From contig JAHQWY010000019.1 of assembly GCA_029856445.1 (NCBI GenBank), positions 1-21,862 on the forward strand: a stretch of 21,862 bases of DNA, written 5' to 3'. Shown here one piece after another: positions 6,888-14,760 of this stretch. This stretch comes from Promethearchaeia archaeon. Lineage in GTDB: Archaea > Asgardarchaeota > Lokiarchaeia > Sigyniarchaeales > SOKP01. A model generated the notes under the pieces. The model searched no databases. It had not been told where the DNA came from and saw only the letters and a list, made by a program, of their open reading frames with translations. Numbering within the stretch: position 1 is the stretch's first letter; every line of letters begins with the position of its first letter. Position numbers and translations under genes: made by a program.

Positions 6888-8522
6888 ATGCTTTCTGACG
6901 ACCATCTATTTACAAATATAGGCATTGACAGTTTTGGATTCTATGCGCCAATACACTTCGTTAAATTAGAAGAACTTGCATTGCAAAGGGGAGTAGACCC
7001 TGCTAAATACTCTAAAGGTCTATTGTCTAAAGAAATGCGTGTTGTTGATGTGGATGAAGATATAATTTCCTTGGGGCTCAAGGCAGGATATAATGCCTTG
7101 CAAAGAGGAAACATCTCTCCTAAGAGCATCGATGGATTATTCGTTGGTACTGAGACTGAAGTATATGCAGCTAAGAGTATTTCCAACATTTTTGCTGAAA
7201 TGTTAGAGATATCGCCCAATAGTTTGACAATGGACACATATAACGCCTGCGCTGGCGGCACGCTAGCAATTCTTAATGCAATTGCAATGATTGAAAAAAA
7301 AATGGTGAATAAAGCTCTTATAATTAGTAGTGACATATCTCGATATCATTTAGGATCCCCTGGGGAGCCAACCCAAGGCTCAGGTGCGATTGGTCTCGTC
7401 ATCTCAAGAAATCCTCGAGTTACAGCCTTTAGTCAGAAATTCGGAAAAATATCCGGGAATGTAAATGACTTCTTTAGACCTGCGAATGAAATAAATGCAA
7501 AAGCATTTGGGGAATATTCTCAAAACGCTTATATAGATTTTCAAATGAAAGCTTACGATGATCTAATTAACAATATTGGAGATTTTCATGCAGATTTTTA
7601 TACTTTTCATGCTCCATTCTCTAAATTACCTTTAAAAATTATGCAACAAATCATATTAAAACGTTGGATCAAACATATTAGTGATTTGCCCAAATTTGAA
7701 CGCAATCATTTTAGATCATCAATCCTAAAAAAAATTGATGCTTTCTTACATGATGTTACAGTTTTACCAGAATATCTCTATTTAAAACTTAATGAGAGAG
7801 GTTTTTCATCATCAACCTTAGAAAGACTATCAAAATGGGTGAACACTAATATAAAAGCGAGAGTGTTTCCTCAATTACGAGTACCAATGCACTTTGGAAA
7901 TATGTACAATGCTGCAGTGTGGGCACAAATTATATACTTGATTGAAAATCATGCTCATGTTAATGATACAATTTATTTTGGGTCCTATGGTTCAGGAGCT
8001 ACCTGTATTTCAGGATTACTTAAAATCCAAGAAGGGTTCAAAGAAGTAGTTAAGCATGGACCTAACATTAATGATTTCATTCATTTTAAGAAAAAGAAGA
8101 GTGTTTTAGAATATGAGCTAATCAAAAATGGCGATGTGAAGCCGATAATTTTAGTGGGAAAAATAGCTGAGCATAAATTAAATAATAAAAGGGGTTTTAC
8201 ACTTCATTTCTGTGATGAAGGGTGTATAATTCCAAATATAAGCGGTTTAAACCACTGTCCTAAGGGGCATTCTGGATTCTATAAACGGTTCTTTCCTCTA
8301 TTTGCAAAATTAACATCTGAACCCTTTGCTCAAAACGAATTTGGTGGTCTAAAGTATCTGAAGAAAGGCTTTGTAAGAATAGCAGGAAATGTAGGTAGAG
8401 GTAATTCTCTAGAATATGAGATAAGGAGAGTAGAAACAGAGAATGAGCCAAATTTTAACGCTAAAGGATTACTTAATTGGGCTCCTATATATATACCAAT
8501 TCCTGAACACCATATTTATTAA
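6888..8522 (+). CDS. Hydroxymethylglutaryl-CoA synthase with long insert and Cys/His-containing C-terminal extension
   Basis: This enzyme condenses acetyl-CoA with acetoacetyl-CoA to HMG-CoA, the first committed step toward mevalonate. The thiolase-fold signature is complete: the general-base Glu in GTET (Glu89), the nucleophile Cys121 in NACAGGT, His241 in FHAPFSK, GNMYNAAVW (337-345) and GSYGSGA (365-371). At 544 residues it is much longer than usual archaeal (~350) or bacterial (~390) synthases. About 45 extra residues lie between His241 and GNMY, and roughly 150 follow GSYGSGA. The tail holds Cys442-x3-Cys446 and His456-Cys457-x3-His461, then a beta-rich stretch, which recalls the DUF35 zinc-ribbon/OB-fold partner of archaeal thiolase-HMGS complexes but does not match it exactly. 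ATG 6888 is the first usable start. A 161-bp gap separates it from the reductase gene. Confidence 0.9.
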   Translation: MLSDDHLFTNIGIDSFGFYAPIHFVKLEELALQRGVDPAKYSKGLLSKEMRVVDVDEDIISLGLKAGYNALQRGNISPKSIDGLFVGTETEVYAAKSISNIFAEMLEISPNSLTMDTYNACAGGTLAILNAIAMIEKKMVNKALIISSDISRYHLGSPGEPTQGSGAIGLVISRNPRVTAFSQKFGKISGNVNDFFRPANEINAKAFGEYSQNAYIDFQMKAYDDLINNIGDFHADFYTFHAPFSKLPLKIMQQIILKRWIKHISDLPKFERNHFRSSILKKIDAFLHDVTVLPEYLYLKLNERGFSSSTLERLSKWVNTNIKARVFPQLRVPMHFGNMYNAAVWAQIIYLIENHAHVNDTIYFGSYGSGATCISGLLKIQEGFKEVVKHGPNINDFIHFKKKKSVLEYELIKNGDVKPIILVGKIAEHKLNNKRGFTLHFCDEGCIIPNISGLNHCPKGHSGFYKRFFPLFAKLTSEPFAQNEFGGLKYLKKGFVRIAGNVGRGNSLEYEIRRVETENEPNFNAKGLLNWAPIYIPIPEHHIY

Positions 8523-8650
8523 TTTCAATTTTATAACACTCTTAAGAACTCCAGATCTATTGTATTAATTATAGAATATTTTGAAATCTTTCTCAATCTC
8601 ATACGCACACTTAATCTTAAAGGATATAGTAAATCTGAATTGATTTAGAA

Positions 8651-8670
8651 AAATTTATTAATTTATAAAA
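8651..8670 (+). promoter_or_regulatory. Candidate TATA region for a leaderless HMG-CoA reductase transcript
   Basis: AAATTTATTA followed by ATTTATAAAA lies 14-33 bases before ATG 8684. The distance would put transcription start at or just before the start codon, and no Shine-Dalgarno site precedes the ATG. This suggests a second promoter inside the cluster giving a leaderless mRNA. Confidence 0.35.
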
Positions 8671-8683
8671 TTGTGAAAAGATA

Positions 8684-9964
8684 ATGAAAGAATTTCGTTC
8701 AGACATATCTGGTTTCTACAAATTATCAATGGATGAGCGTCAAAAATTGTTATCTGAGCTCATTAATTTAACTCAAGATGAAATTGAAATATTAAATACG
8801 TTAGGTTATTTTAAGCCAAATCAAATTGATACATTAATTGAGAATGTCATTGGAAGTTTTCAATTACCATTTGGATTAGCTTTCAACTTTAAAATTAACA
8901 ATAAAGATTATATAATACCTATGGTTATTGAAGAACCTTCTGTTGTTGCAGCTGCTTCGAATGCTGCTAGATTTGCAAGAAAACATGGAGGTTTCATGTC
9001 AGAAAATGTCCAGTCTGTCATGATTTCACAGATCCAGATAACTCAACTGCAAGATATTGAATATGCAAAAAAAAAAATTTTAGACAATAAAGATCGAATT
9101 CTGAAAATCGCAAATGAACAGGATCCGTTGGTAAATGAATTAGGTGGTGGTGCAATTGATCTGGAAATTCGAGAATTAAATACAAGAAAGGGTAAGATGC
9201 TGATACTACATTTGTTGGTTAATGTTTTGGATGCAATGGGCGCCAATATAGTTAACACAATGGCAGAATCAGTAAGTCCTTTGATTGAAGAAATCACTGA
9301 AGGGAAAATATATTTGAGGATATTATCGAACCTAGCTACTCATCGAATAGCTAGAAGTAAAGCGACGTTTGATAAAGATCTACTAGGGGGAGAGGATGTA
9401 GTTGAAGGAATAATAAATGCATATGAATTCGCTTTAGCTGATCCATATCGAGCAACCACCCATAATAAAGGAATTATGAATGGTATTGTTGCCTTAACAT
9501 TAGCAACTGGAAATGATACTCGAGCTATAGAATCAGGTGCTCATGCATTTGCTTCTTTAAGTGGGAAATATTCTCCATTAACCAAATTCGAATTAGATTC
9601 AAAAGGAAATTTAGTTGGAGAAATTGAAGTTCCTCTTGCACTGGGAATCATTGGAGGGATGACTAAAATACATCCTATGGCAAGACTAGCTTTAAAGATT
9701 TTAAATGTAAAGAGTGCGAGTGAACTGTCACAGGTTGGAGCTGCCCTCGGTTTGGCTCAAAATGTCGCAGCGCTGAGAGCGTTAGCTTCAGAGGGTATTC
9801 AAAAAGGTCATATGGCTCTTCATTCTCGTAACATCGCTAAAATCGCAGGTGTACCTGATGAATTAATAGAAAAAGTTGCTAAAAAAATGGTAGAAAAGAA
9901 AAAAATCAGAGTTGATTATGCTAGAGAAATTTTAAAAAAAATAAATGATGGTGAAAACCTTTAG
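8684..9964 (+). CDS. HMG-CoA reductase, class II (bacterial-type)
   Basis: Reduces HMG-CoA to mevalonate. The 426-residue sequence has class II hallmarks rather than those of the class I enzyme usual in archaea: EEPSVVAAASNAA (83-95) with the catalytic Glu, GGF (102-104), AMGANIVNT (184-192), LRILSNLATHR (211-221), THNKGIMNGI (259-268) with catalytic Lys262, ATGND (274-278) with Asp278, and KGHMALH (374-380) with His376. Class II enzymes often prefer NADH, but cofactor choice cannot be read safely here. Known archaeal class II reductases (Archaeoglobus, Thermoplasma) are regarded as transfers from bacteria, so this gene may have a different history from its neighbours. An 11-A run at 9067-9077 lies inside the frame. 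A possible stem-loop follows the stop. Confidence 0.95.
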   Translation: MKEFRSDISGFYKLSMDERQKLLSELINLTQDEIEILNTLGYFKPNQIDTLIENVIGSFQLPFGLAFNFKINNKDYIIPMVIEEPSVVAAASNAARFARKHGGFMSENVQSVMISQIQITQLQDIEYAKKKILDNKDRILKIANEQDPLVNELGGGAIDLEIRELNTRKGKMLILHLLVNVLDAMGANIVNTMAESVSPLIEEITEGKIYLRILSNLATHRIARSKATFDKDLLGGEDVVEGIINAYEFALADPYRATTHNKGIMNGIVALTLATGNDTRAIESGAHAFASLSGKYSPLTKFELDSKGNLVGEIEVPLALGIIGGMTKIHPMARLALKILNVKSASELSQVGAALGLAQNVAALRALASEGIQKGHMALHSRNIAKIAGVPDELIEKVAKKMVEKKKIRVDYAREILKKINDGENL

Positions 9965-9974
9965 TTTTATAAAA

Positions 9975-10007
9975 AGTGGTTCTGTAACTCCTCTAAGAAA
10001 AACCACT
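9975..10007 (+). terminator. Possible stem-loop between HMG-CoA reductase and the decarboxylase
   Basis: AGTGGTT (9975-9981) is the exact complement of AACCACT (10001-10007), with a 19-base loop, beginning 10 bases after the reductase stop. A T-rich stretch follows. It could be a partial terminator or mRNA processing site separating the reductase from the six-gene block downstream. Its long loop makes it weaker than a classical hairpin. Confidence 0.35.
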
Positions 10008-10045
10008 ATTATTATTCATATTTTAAAGATAAATAAATATAAAAA

Positions 10046-11356
10046 ATGATTTTTATGGGATTTAGAGAATACATAAACCAAATTGATAAGGAAGGAGTAC
10101 TCCAGAGGGTAGATGTAGAAGTTTCTAAAAAATTAGAAATTGCTGGAATTTTAAAGGAAATTGAACCAACTCCTATAATATTTAACAATGTGAAAGAATC
10201 AGATTATCGTGTGATTGGAAATATGTTCTGTACTAAAAATGTTATTGCTTCATATTTCGATGTGACTCCCGCAGACATCATTCCAATGCTTTCAAAAGCA
10301 ATTTCTGAACGATCTGAACCAGAAATAGTGACCAATGCTCCTTGTCAAGAAATAATCGAATCGAGCATAGATTTAGACAAATTACCTATTCTATTTCACT
10401 GTGAAAAAGATGGCGGAAATTATATTAGTTCTGCAGTTGTTGTAACAAGAGATCCTGATTATGGGCAAAACTTAGATTTTCATCGAGCAATGCAATATTC
10501 TAAAGATAAATTTGCTACTCGAATAGTTAAAGGTCGTCATTTTTATAAGTTTTTAGAAAAGAATGGTGAAGTGGAAGTAGCGTTTTGTATAGGAAATACT
10601 CCTAATATTCTAATTGCTGGAGCAACCTCTGTTGATATTGGTGTTGATGAATTAACCATTGCGAACGCATTAGAACCAATTAAAGTTGTAAAAGCAAACT
10701 CAGTAGATCTGATAATACCAGCAGAAGCAGAATTTATATTAGAGGGACGTGTTTATTTTGAAGAAAGACATGTAGAAGGACCTTTTGTTGATTTAACTGA
10801 AACATACGATGTAATTCGGGAAGAACCCATTTTTGAGGTGAAAAGAATTACTCATAGAAAAGATGCAATTTGGCAAGCCTTATTACCAGGGGCACTTGAA
10901 CATAAAATATTAATGGGGATGCCTAGGGAACCTACTATTTTTAATAAGGTAAATGAAGCAGGAGTTAAATGTTTAGATGTGAATATAAGTCCGGGAGGGT
11001 CTTCTTGGTTACATGCAATAGTTCAAATTGATAAACAATCAGAAGAAGATGGAAGAAAGGCGATAGAAGGGACTTTTGCAGGGCATACAAGCTGCAAACA
11101 CGCGTTTATTGTCGATAAAGACATCAATATTTATGATCCTCTATCTGTAGAATGGGCAATGGCGACCCGGTTTCAGGGAGATACTAGAATGATTATTAAA
11201 GATAAAGAACCAGGAAGTAGTCTGGATCCAAGTGCTGAACCTACAACAAAAATGACAACGAAAATTGGCTTTGATTTAACCAAACCACTGGTTCCAAAAG
11301 GAAAGAGTTTTGAAATAGCAGAATTTCCTAAAGTAAACATAAATAAATACTTTTAA
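10046..11356 (+). CDS. UbiD-family decarboxylase, probable trans-anhydromevalonate 5-phosphate decarboxylase
   Basis: The 436-residue protein belongs to the UbiD family of prenylated-FMN-dependent decarboxylases. Visible family features are HRAMQYSKDKFATRI (146-160) and KGRHFY (162-167) in the cofactor site, PAEAEFILEG (225-234) and EGPFVDLTETYD (244-255) with the conserved acidic residues, and SPGGSSWLHAIVQ (315-327) in the C-terminal region. The setting identifies the substrate: the gene directly precedes both AcnX subunits, mevalonate kinase and isopentenyl phosphate kinase, as in the archaeal mevalonate pathway worked out in Aeropyrum pernix, where this enzyme converts trans-anhydromevalonate 5-phosphate to isopentenyl phosphate. 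UbiX, which makes prenylated FMN, is at 16.7-17.2 kb. ATG 10055 (starting MGFREYI) fits the family N-terminus as well as ATG 10046. No Shine-Dalgarno is seen. Confidence 0.9.
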   Translation: MIFMGFREYINQIDKEGVLQRVDVEVSKKLEIAGILKEIEPTPIIFNNVKESDYRVIGNMFCTKNVIASYFDVTPADIIPMLSKAISERSEPEIVTNAPCQEIIESSIDLDKLPILFHCEKDGGNYISSAVVVTRDPDYGQNLDFHRAMQYSKDKFATRIVKGRHFYKFLEKNGEVEVAFCIGNTPNILIAGATSVDIGVDELTIANALEPIKVVKANSVDLIIPAEAEFILEGRVYFEERHVEGPFVDLTETYDVIREEPIFEVKRITHRKDAIWQALLPGALEHKILMGMPREPTIFNKVNEAGVKCLDVNISPGGSSWLHAIVQIDKQSEEDGRKAIEGTFAGHTSCKHAFIVDKDINIYDPLSVEWAMATRFQGDTRMIIKDKEPGSSLDPSAEPTTKMTTKIGFDLTKPLVPKGKSFEIAEFPKVNINKYF

Positions 11357-11360
11357 CATT

Positions 11361-11364
11361 GGAG
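11361..11364 (+). promoter_or_regulatory. Shine-Dalgarno GGAG deciding the AcnX large-subunit start
   Basis: GGAG lies 9 bases before ATG 11374. The frame is also open from TTG 11359, but that codon overlaps the GGAG itself, so ATG 11374 is the better start. Confidence 0.6.
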
Positions 11365-11373
11365 CGGATTGAA

Positions 11374-12567
11374 ATGGAATTAACATCAGAAGAATTAGAT
11401 ATGCTTAATGGAAAGTATGGAAAAGCTGCTAAAAAATCTATGGAAATCTTAACCACATTGGGTGAAATTTTTGATGCGGAATGCATGGTTGATGTTGTTG
11501 GTGTTCAGATAGCTGGTGTGTCATATGATAATCTTGGTGAAGCAGGATTAGAATTTTTAAGTGAAATGGCAGAAGATGGCAAGGTAAGAGTATTAACAAC
11601 ATTAAATCCTGCAGGAATGGATCGTGAAAATTGGAAGACCCTGGGAATAGATAAAGAATTTGTAAAAAACCAGAATCGAGCTATAGACGCTTTTGCTAAA
11701 ATGGGTATAATAACAACTTGTTCTTGTACACCTTATTTAATTGGGAATACCCCGCATTTTGGTCAACACCTTGCTTGGGCTGAAAGTAGCGCTGTTTGTT
11801 ATGCTAATTCAGTTATTGGAGCCCAAACTAATCGTGAAGGGGGTCCAAGTGCTTTAGCGTCAGCTATTACAGGAAAAACGCCCAAATATGGATATCATTT
11901 GAACAAAAATCGTCATGGAGAAGTATTATTTGAAGTCACTACCGAAATTAAAGGAACACACGAATTCGGAGTTCTAGGTAAAATAATAGGCGACAAATTG
12001 GTGGAATTAGGAAAGAAAATACCATTTATAACAGGAATCTTGAGAGCAACTGTTGAGGAACTCAAGTCGTTTTGTGCTTCTGTTGCTACTTATGGTGGAA
12101 CTGCATTGTTTCATATGGAGGGAATTACTCCAGAATATAATAAATACCACAAACCAAGTGATATGGTTATTAATATTGACGACGAGTTACTAAAGCAAGC
12201 ACGGAAAGAGCTAATTGATGATGACTTTGCAATAGATTTTGTAAGTATTGGTTGTCCTCATGCTTCTATTCATGAAATTGAAAGAATTGCTAATCTATTG
12301 AAAGGAAAGAAAGTAACGAAAGAATTTTGGATAACGACAGCTCGACCAACGAAAAGAATTTCTGATGAGGCAGGTTATTCTAAAATAATAGAAAAAGCCG
12401 GGGCTAAATTTGCAGCGGATACTTGCTGTGTGGTAGCCCCTATCAAAGGTCGCTTTAAAGGAATCATGGTAGATTCAGCAAAAGCATGCTATTATGGGCG
12501 CGCAAAGAATCAGTTTAAAGTAAAAATAGGATCAATTGAAGAATGTATTAAGGAGGCGACAGAATGA
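11374..12567 (+). CDS. Phosphomevalonate dehydratase large subunit (AcnX/aconitase-X family)
   Basis: Catalytic subunit of the iron-sulfur dehydratase that turns mevalonate 5-phosphate into trans-anhydromevalonate 5-phosphate. The 397-residue sequence is typical of AcnX: TLNPAGMD (76-83), TTCSCTPYL (114-122), WAESSAVCYANSVIGAQTNREGG (the conserved central block around 135-157), SIGCPHASIHE (291-301) and DTCCVVAP (349-356). Cys in TCSC, IGCPH and DTCC are the likely ligands of the [4Fe-4S] cluster. The gene starts 17 bp after the decarboxylase stop, and its stop overlaps the small-subunit start by 4 bases (ATGA), indicating coupled translation of the two subunits. AcnX enzymes elsewhere act on cis-3-hydroxy-L-proline, but the mevalonate neighbours argue for the mevalonate substrate here. 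Confidence 0.93.
   Translation: MELTSEELDMLNGKYGKAAKKSMEILTTLGEIFDAECMVDVVGVQIAGVSYDNLGEAGLEFLSEMAEDGKVRVLTTLNPAGMDRENWKTLGIDKEFVKNQNRAIDAFAKMGIITTCSCTPYLIGNTPHFGQHLAWAESSAVCYANSVIGAQTNREGGPSALASAITGKTPKYGYHLNKNRHGEVLFEVTTEIKGTHEFGVLGKIIGDKLVELGKKIPFITGILRATVEELKSFCASVATYGGTALFHMEGITPEYNKYHKPSDMVINIDDELLKQARKELIDDDFAIDFVSIGCPHASIHEIERIANLLKGKKVTKEFWITTARPTKRISDEAGYSKIIEKAGAKFAADTCCVVAPIKGRFKGIMVDSAKACYYGRAKNQFKVKIGSIEECIKEATE
12551..12556 (+). promoter_or_regulatory. Strong Shine-Dalgarno for AcnX small subunit
   Basis: AGGAGG sits inside the end of the large-subunit gene, 7 bases before ATG 12564. It supports this start over the second Met (residue 4) and suggests translational coupling. 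Confidence 0.7.
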
Positions 12568-12953
12568 AACAAATGGGAAGAAAAATTTATAAGGGTATTG
12601 CTGAAGCAGAAGCGATTGTTACAAAAGATGGAATTTCCTTTTATGGAGGTGTTGATCCCGATACTGGGAAGGTGGTTGAAGTTGGTCATGAACTTGAAGG
12701 AAAAATAATAACAGGGAAGGTTTTAGTTTTTCCTACTGGTAAAGGATCAACAGTAGGATCATATACAATGTATCGAATGAAGAAAAACAATACAGCTCCA
12801 GCTGCAATCGTTAATAAACAAATTGATACTATTATAGCAGTAGGTTGTATAATTAGTGAAATTCCATGTGTCGATAAAATTGACATTGATAAAATAAACT
12901 CAGGACAAATTGTTTTCGTCAATGGTTCAGAAGGGACTGTGGAGGTAAAATAA
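12564..12953 (+). CDS. Phosphomevalonate dehydratase small subunit (AcnX swivel domain)
   Basis: Partner of the preceding subunit. In two-subunit AcnX enzymes it supplies the swivelling aconitase-like domain that completes the active site. The 129-residue length is normal. The diagnostic block PTGKGSTVGSYTMYRM (57-72) is followed by NNTAPAAIVN and by IIAVGCIISEIPCVD, as in this family. The coding sequence overlaps the large subunit by 4 bases and ends immediately before the mevalonate kinase ATG, with no gap. Expression together with both neighbours is therefore likely. Confidence 0.93.
   Translation: MKQMGRKIYKGIAEAEAIVTKDGISFYGGVDPDTGKVVEVGHELEGKIITGKVLVFPTGKGSTVGSYTMYRMKKNNTAPAAIVNKQIDTIIAVGCIISEIPCVDKIDIDKINSGQIVFVNGSEGTVEVK
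12941..12946 (+). promoter_or_regulatory. Strong Shine-Dalgarno for mevalonate kinase
   Basis: GGAGGT lies 7 bases before ATG 12954, inside the end of the small-subunit gene. It confirms the kinase start and coupling. Confidence 0.65.
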
Positions 12954-13889
12954 ATGGGTACAGGAAAGGGATACGGAAAGACAATTTTATTCGGGGAGCA
13001 TTTTGTTGTTTACGGTCTTCCCGCAATTGCATCAGCATTAGGGTCCTATACAATAGCAGATGTTAAAGTTGTAGAAGGAAATGGATGGGTTGTAGACGAT
13101 CAAAGACCAGCTACTCCAGGTTATAAAAAACAAAAATACGATCAAGCGATGCAATCTATACAAAATATTATTGATTACTTAAAAATTGATACAAAAGATC
13201 AAAAATTAGACATATCATTTAGTGGTGATTTAATTGCTGCAAGTGGAGTTGGGGCTTCTGCTGCTCAATGTACGTCTTTAGCTCGTGCCTTCAATGATAC
13301 TTTTAATCTATATTTAGATGATGAAAAAATTAATGAAGCAGCTTATGAAGGTGAAAAATCTTATCACGGTACACCTTCTGGAATTGATAATACAGCTTCT
13401 ACTTATGGTGGATTAATTTGGTTTAAAAAAAACCTGACTGGAGGAAAAAATACAATGGACCTTTTACAAGCTCGAAAAAAGATGCATTTAGTAATAGCAA
13501 ATACAAGAATTACTGCATCAACAACCGAAGTTGTAGCTGATGTTCGACAATTAAAGGAAAAAAATTCCTTAAGGTTCGAAAAGATTTTTGATGAATATGA
13601 AAATTTAGCAAAAAAGGCTAAAACATCACTAATTAATGGAGATATTACTATGATCGGAGAATTAATGAATCAAAACCACAAACTTCTACAAGAAATAACA
13701 GTTTCAGGAGAACTTAATGATAAATTGGTTGATATGGCATTACAAAATGGAGCCGTTGGAGCTAAAATGACAGGGACCGGTCGAGGAGGTTTGGTTATTG
13801 CTTTGGCAGAAAATGAGGATGATCAAATAAAGATTGCTAATGCTGTTGAAAATAAGGGATTTGATGCTTGGAAAACTATGATTGGATGA
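12954..13889 (+). CDS. mvk: Mevalonate kinase (GHMP family)
   Basis: Phosphorylates mevalonate to mevalonate 5-phosphate, the substrate of the dehydratase encoded just upstream. The 311-residue GHMP kinase shows GKTILFGEHFVVYG (8-21), the ATP-binding loop SGVGASAAQC (97-106), HGTPSGIDN (138-146) with the catalytic Asp145, and the third motif GAKMTGTGRGG (269-279). An Arg interrupts the usual run of glycines in the third motif, a mild deviation near the phosphate site. PSGIDN followed by TAS is characteristic of mevalonate kinases rather than phosphomevalonate kinase or diphosphomevalonate decarboxylase, neither of which occurs in the window. The stop codon overlaps the beginning of the isopentenyl phosphate kinase frame. 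Confidence 0.93.
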   Translation: MGTGKGYGKTILFGEHFVVYGLPAIASALGSYTIADVKVVEGNGWVVDDQRPATPGYKKQKYDQAMQSIQNIIDYLKIDTKDQKLDISFSGDLIAASGVGASAAQCTSLARAFNDTFNLYLDDEKINEAAYEGEKSYHGTPSGIDNTASTYGGLIWFKKNLTGGKNTMDLLQARKKMHLVIANTRITASTTEVVADVRQLKEKNSLRFEKIFDEYENLAKKAKTSLINGDITMIGELMNQNHKLLQEITVSGELNDKLVDMALQNGAVGAKMTGTGRGGLVIALAENEDDQIKIANAVENKGFDAWKTMIG

Positions 13890-14718
13890 GAGAGAGTTGA
13901 AATTGAAAGGGAAGAATGAAATTCTATTATTAAAGTTAGGAGGAAGTTTACTAACAGATAAAAATAAACCTTTTTATATTAGAGAGGATGTTGCTAAAAG
14001 TACGATTCAACAAATTATTAATGCAAATGAAAAAGTAATATTAATTCATGGTGGTGGCTCTTTTGGGCACCCTCTAGCAAAAAAATACAGTATTTCGAAA
14101 GGTGTTAATAATTCAATACCAAATCAAATCTATGGATTAACTGAAACCCACCAAGCAATGACTAAATTTAATTCATATTTAGTAAATTTATTTTTAGAAC
14201 GGAATTATCCATCTTTTTCAATTCAACCTTCTAGTATTTTTATAAAAGATGCAGATAAAATCATATTTAAATCAGTTGACATCATTGAAACAGCCTTAGA
14301 TCTTAATATTTTACCTATTTTATATGGGGATATTATTTTTAGCAAGCAAGGCTCTTTTTCGATAATCTCGGGAGATCAGATCATTTTTGAGTTATGTGAG
14401 AAATTAAGGAAATATTATGTTTCAAAAGTTATTTTCGCACTCGAAACTGATGGAATTTTCATCAATAATAAAGATTCTAGAGAAATTAAAGTAAAATTAG
14501 TATCTGAAATATTTGTTGATGAATTAGATGACTTAGATTTAGCTGATTTAGGGAAAAAAATAGATGTCACAGGAGGTATTAAAGGTAAAATTGATTTTAT
14601 AAAACAAATTTGTAAATTCAATGTTCCTGTTCAGTTAATAAATGGATTGAAAGAAAATTATATATATCTATCCTTAAAAAATAAAAAAATAACTTGTACA
14701 AATATAAATATTAAATAA
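13882..14718 (+). CDS. ipk: Isopentenyl phosphate kinase
   Basis: Phosphorylates isopentenyl phosphate to IPP, closing the archaeal branch of the mevalonate pathway. It belongs to the amino acid kinase fold: LLKLGGSLLT (16-25) at the N-terminal phosphate loop, HGGGSFGHPLAKKYS (56-70) with the His characteristic of this kinase, GLTETHQAM (85-93), YGDII (148-152) with SGDQI (163-167), ALETDGIF (186-193), and DVTGGIKGK (228-236). The start is uncertain because no ATG is available. TTG 13882 overlaps the kinase upstream by 8 bases, while TTG 13897 or 13903 sits after a GAGAGAG stretch that could serve as ribosome-binding site and would give an N-terminus closer to family length. AT-rich, like the rest of the operon. 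Confidence 0.92.
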   Translation: MDERELKLKGKNEILLLKLGGSLLTDKNKPFYIREDVAKSTIQQIINANEKVILIHGGGSFGHPLAKKYSISKGVNNSIPNQIYGLTETHQAMTKFNSYLVNLFLERNYPSFSIQPSSIFIKDADKIIFKSVDIIETALDLNILPILYGDIIFSKQGSFSIISGDQIIFELCEKLRKYYVSKVIFALETDGIFINNKDSREIKVKLVSEIFVDELDDLDLADLGKKIDVTGGIKGKIDFIKQICKFNVPVQLINGLKENYIYLSLKNKKITCTNINIK

Positions 14719-14747
14719 AAACAGGTTTTTATTAAATTGACTCAAAC

Positions 14748-14754
14748 AGAGAGG
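14748..14754 (+). promoter_or_regulatory. Shine-Dalgarno deciding the IPP isomerase start
   Basis: AGAGAGG lies 6 bases before ATG 14761. The frame is open from TTG 14737, but this site favours ATG 14761. Confidence 0.55.
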
Positions 14755-14760
14755 AAAAGC

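Noticed and set aside
6872..6898. Nine-codon upstream reading frame overlapping the HMG-CoA synthase start
   Set aside because: ATG 6872 runs to TGA 6896-6898 out of frame. It has no ribosome-binding site, and such short frames are expected by chance.
6941..7336. 131-codon minus-strand frame inside HMG-CoA synthase
   Set aside because: It is antisense to the catalytic core of a clearly recognised enzyme and has no independent motif.
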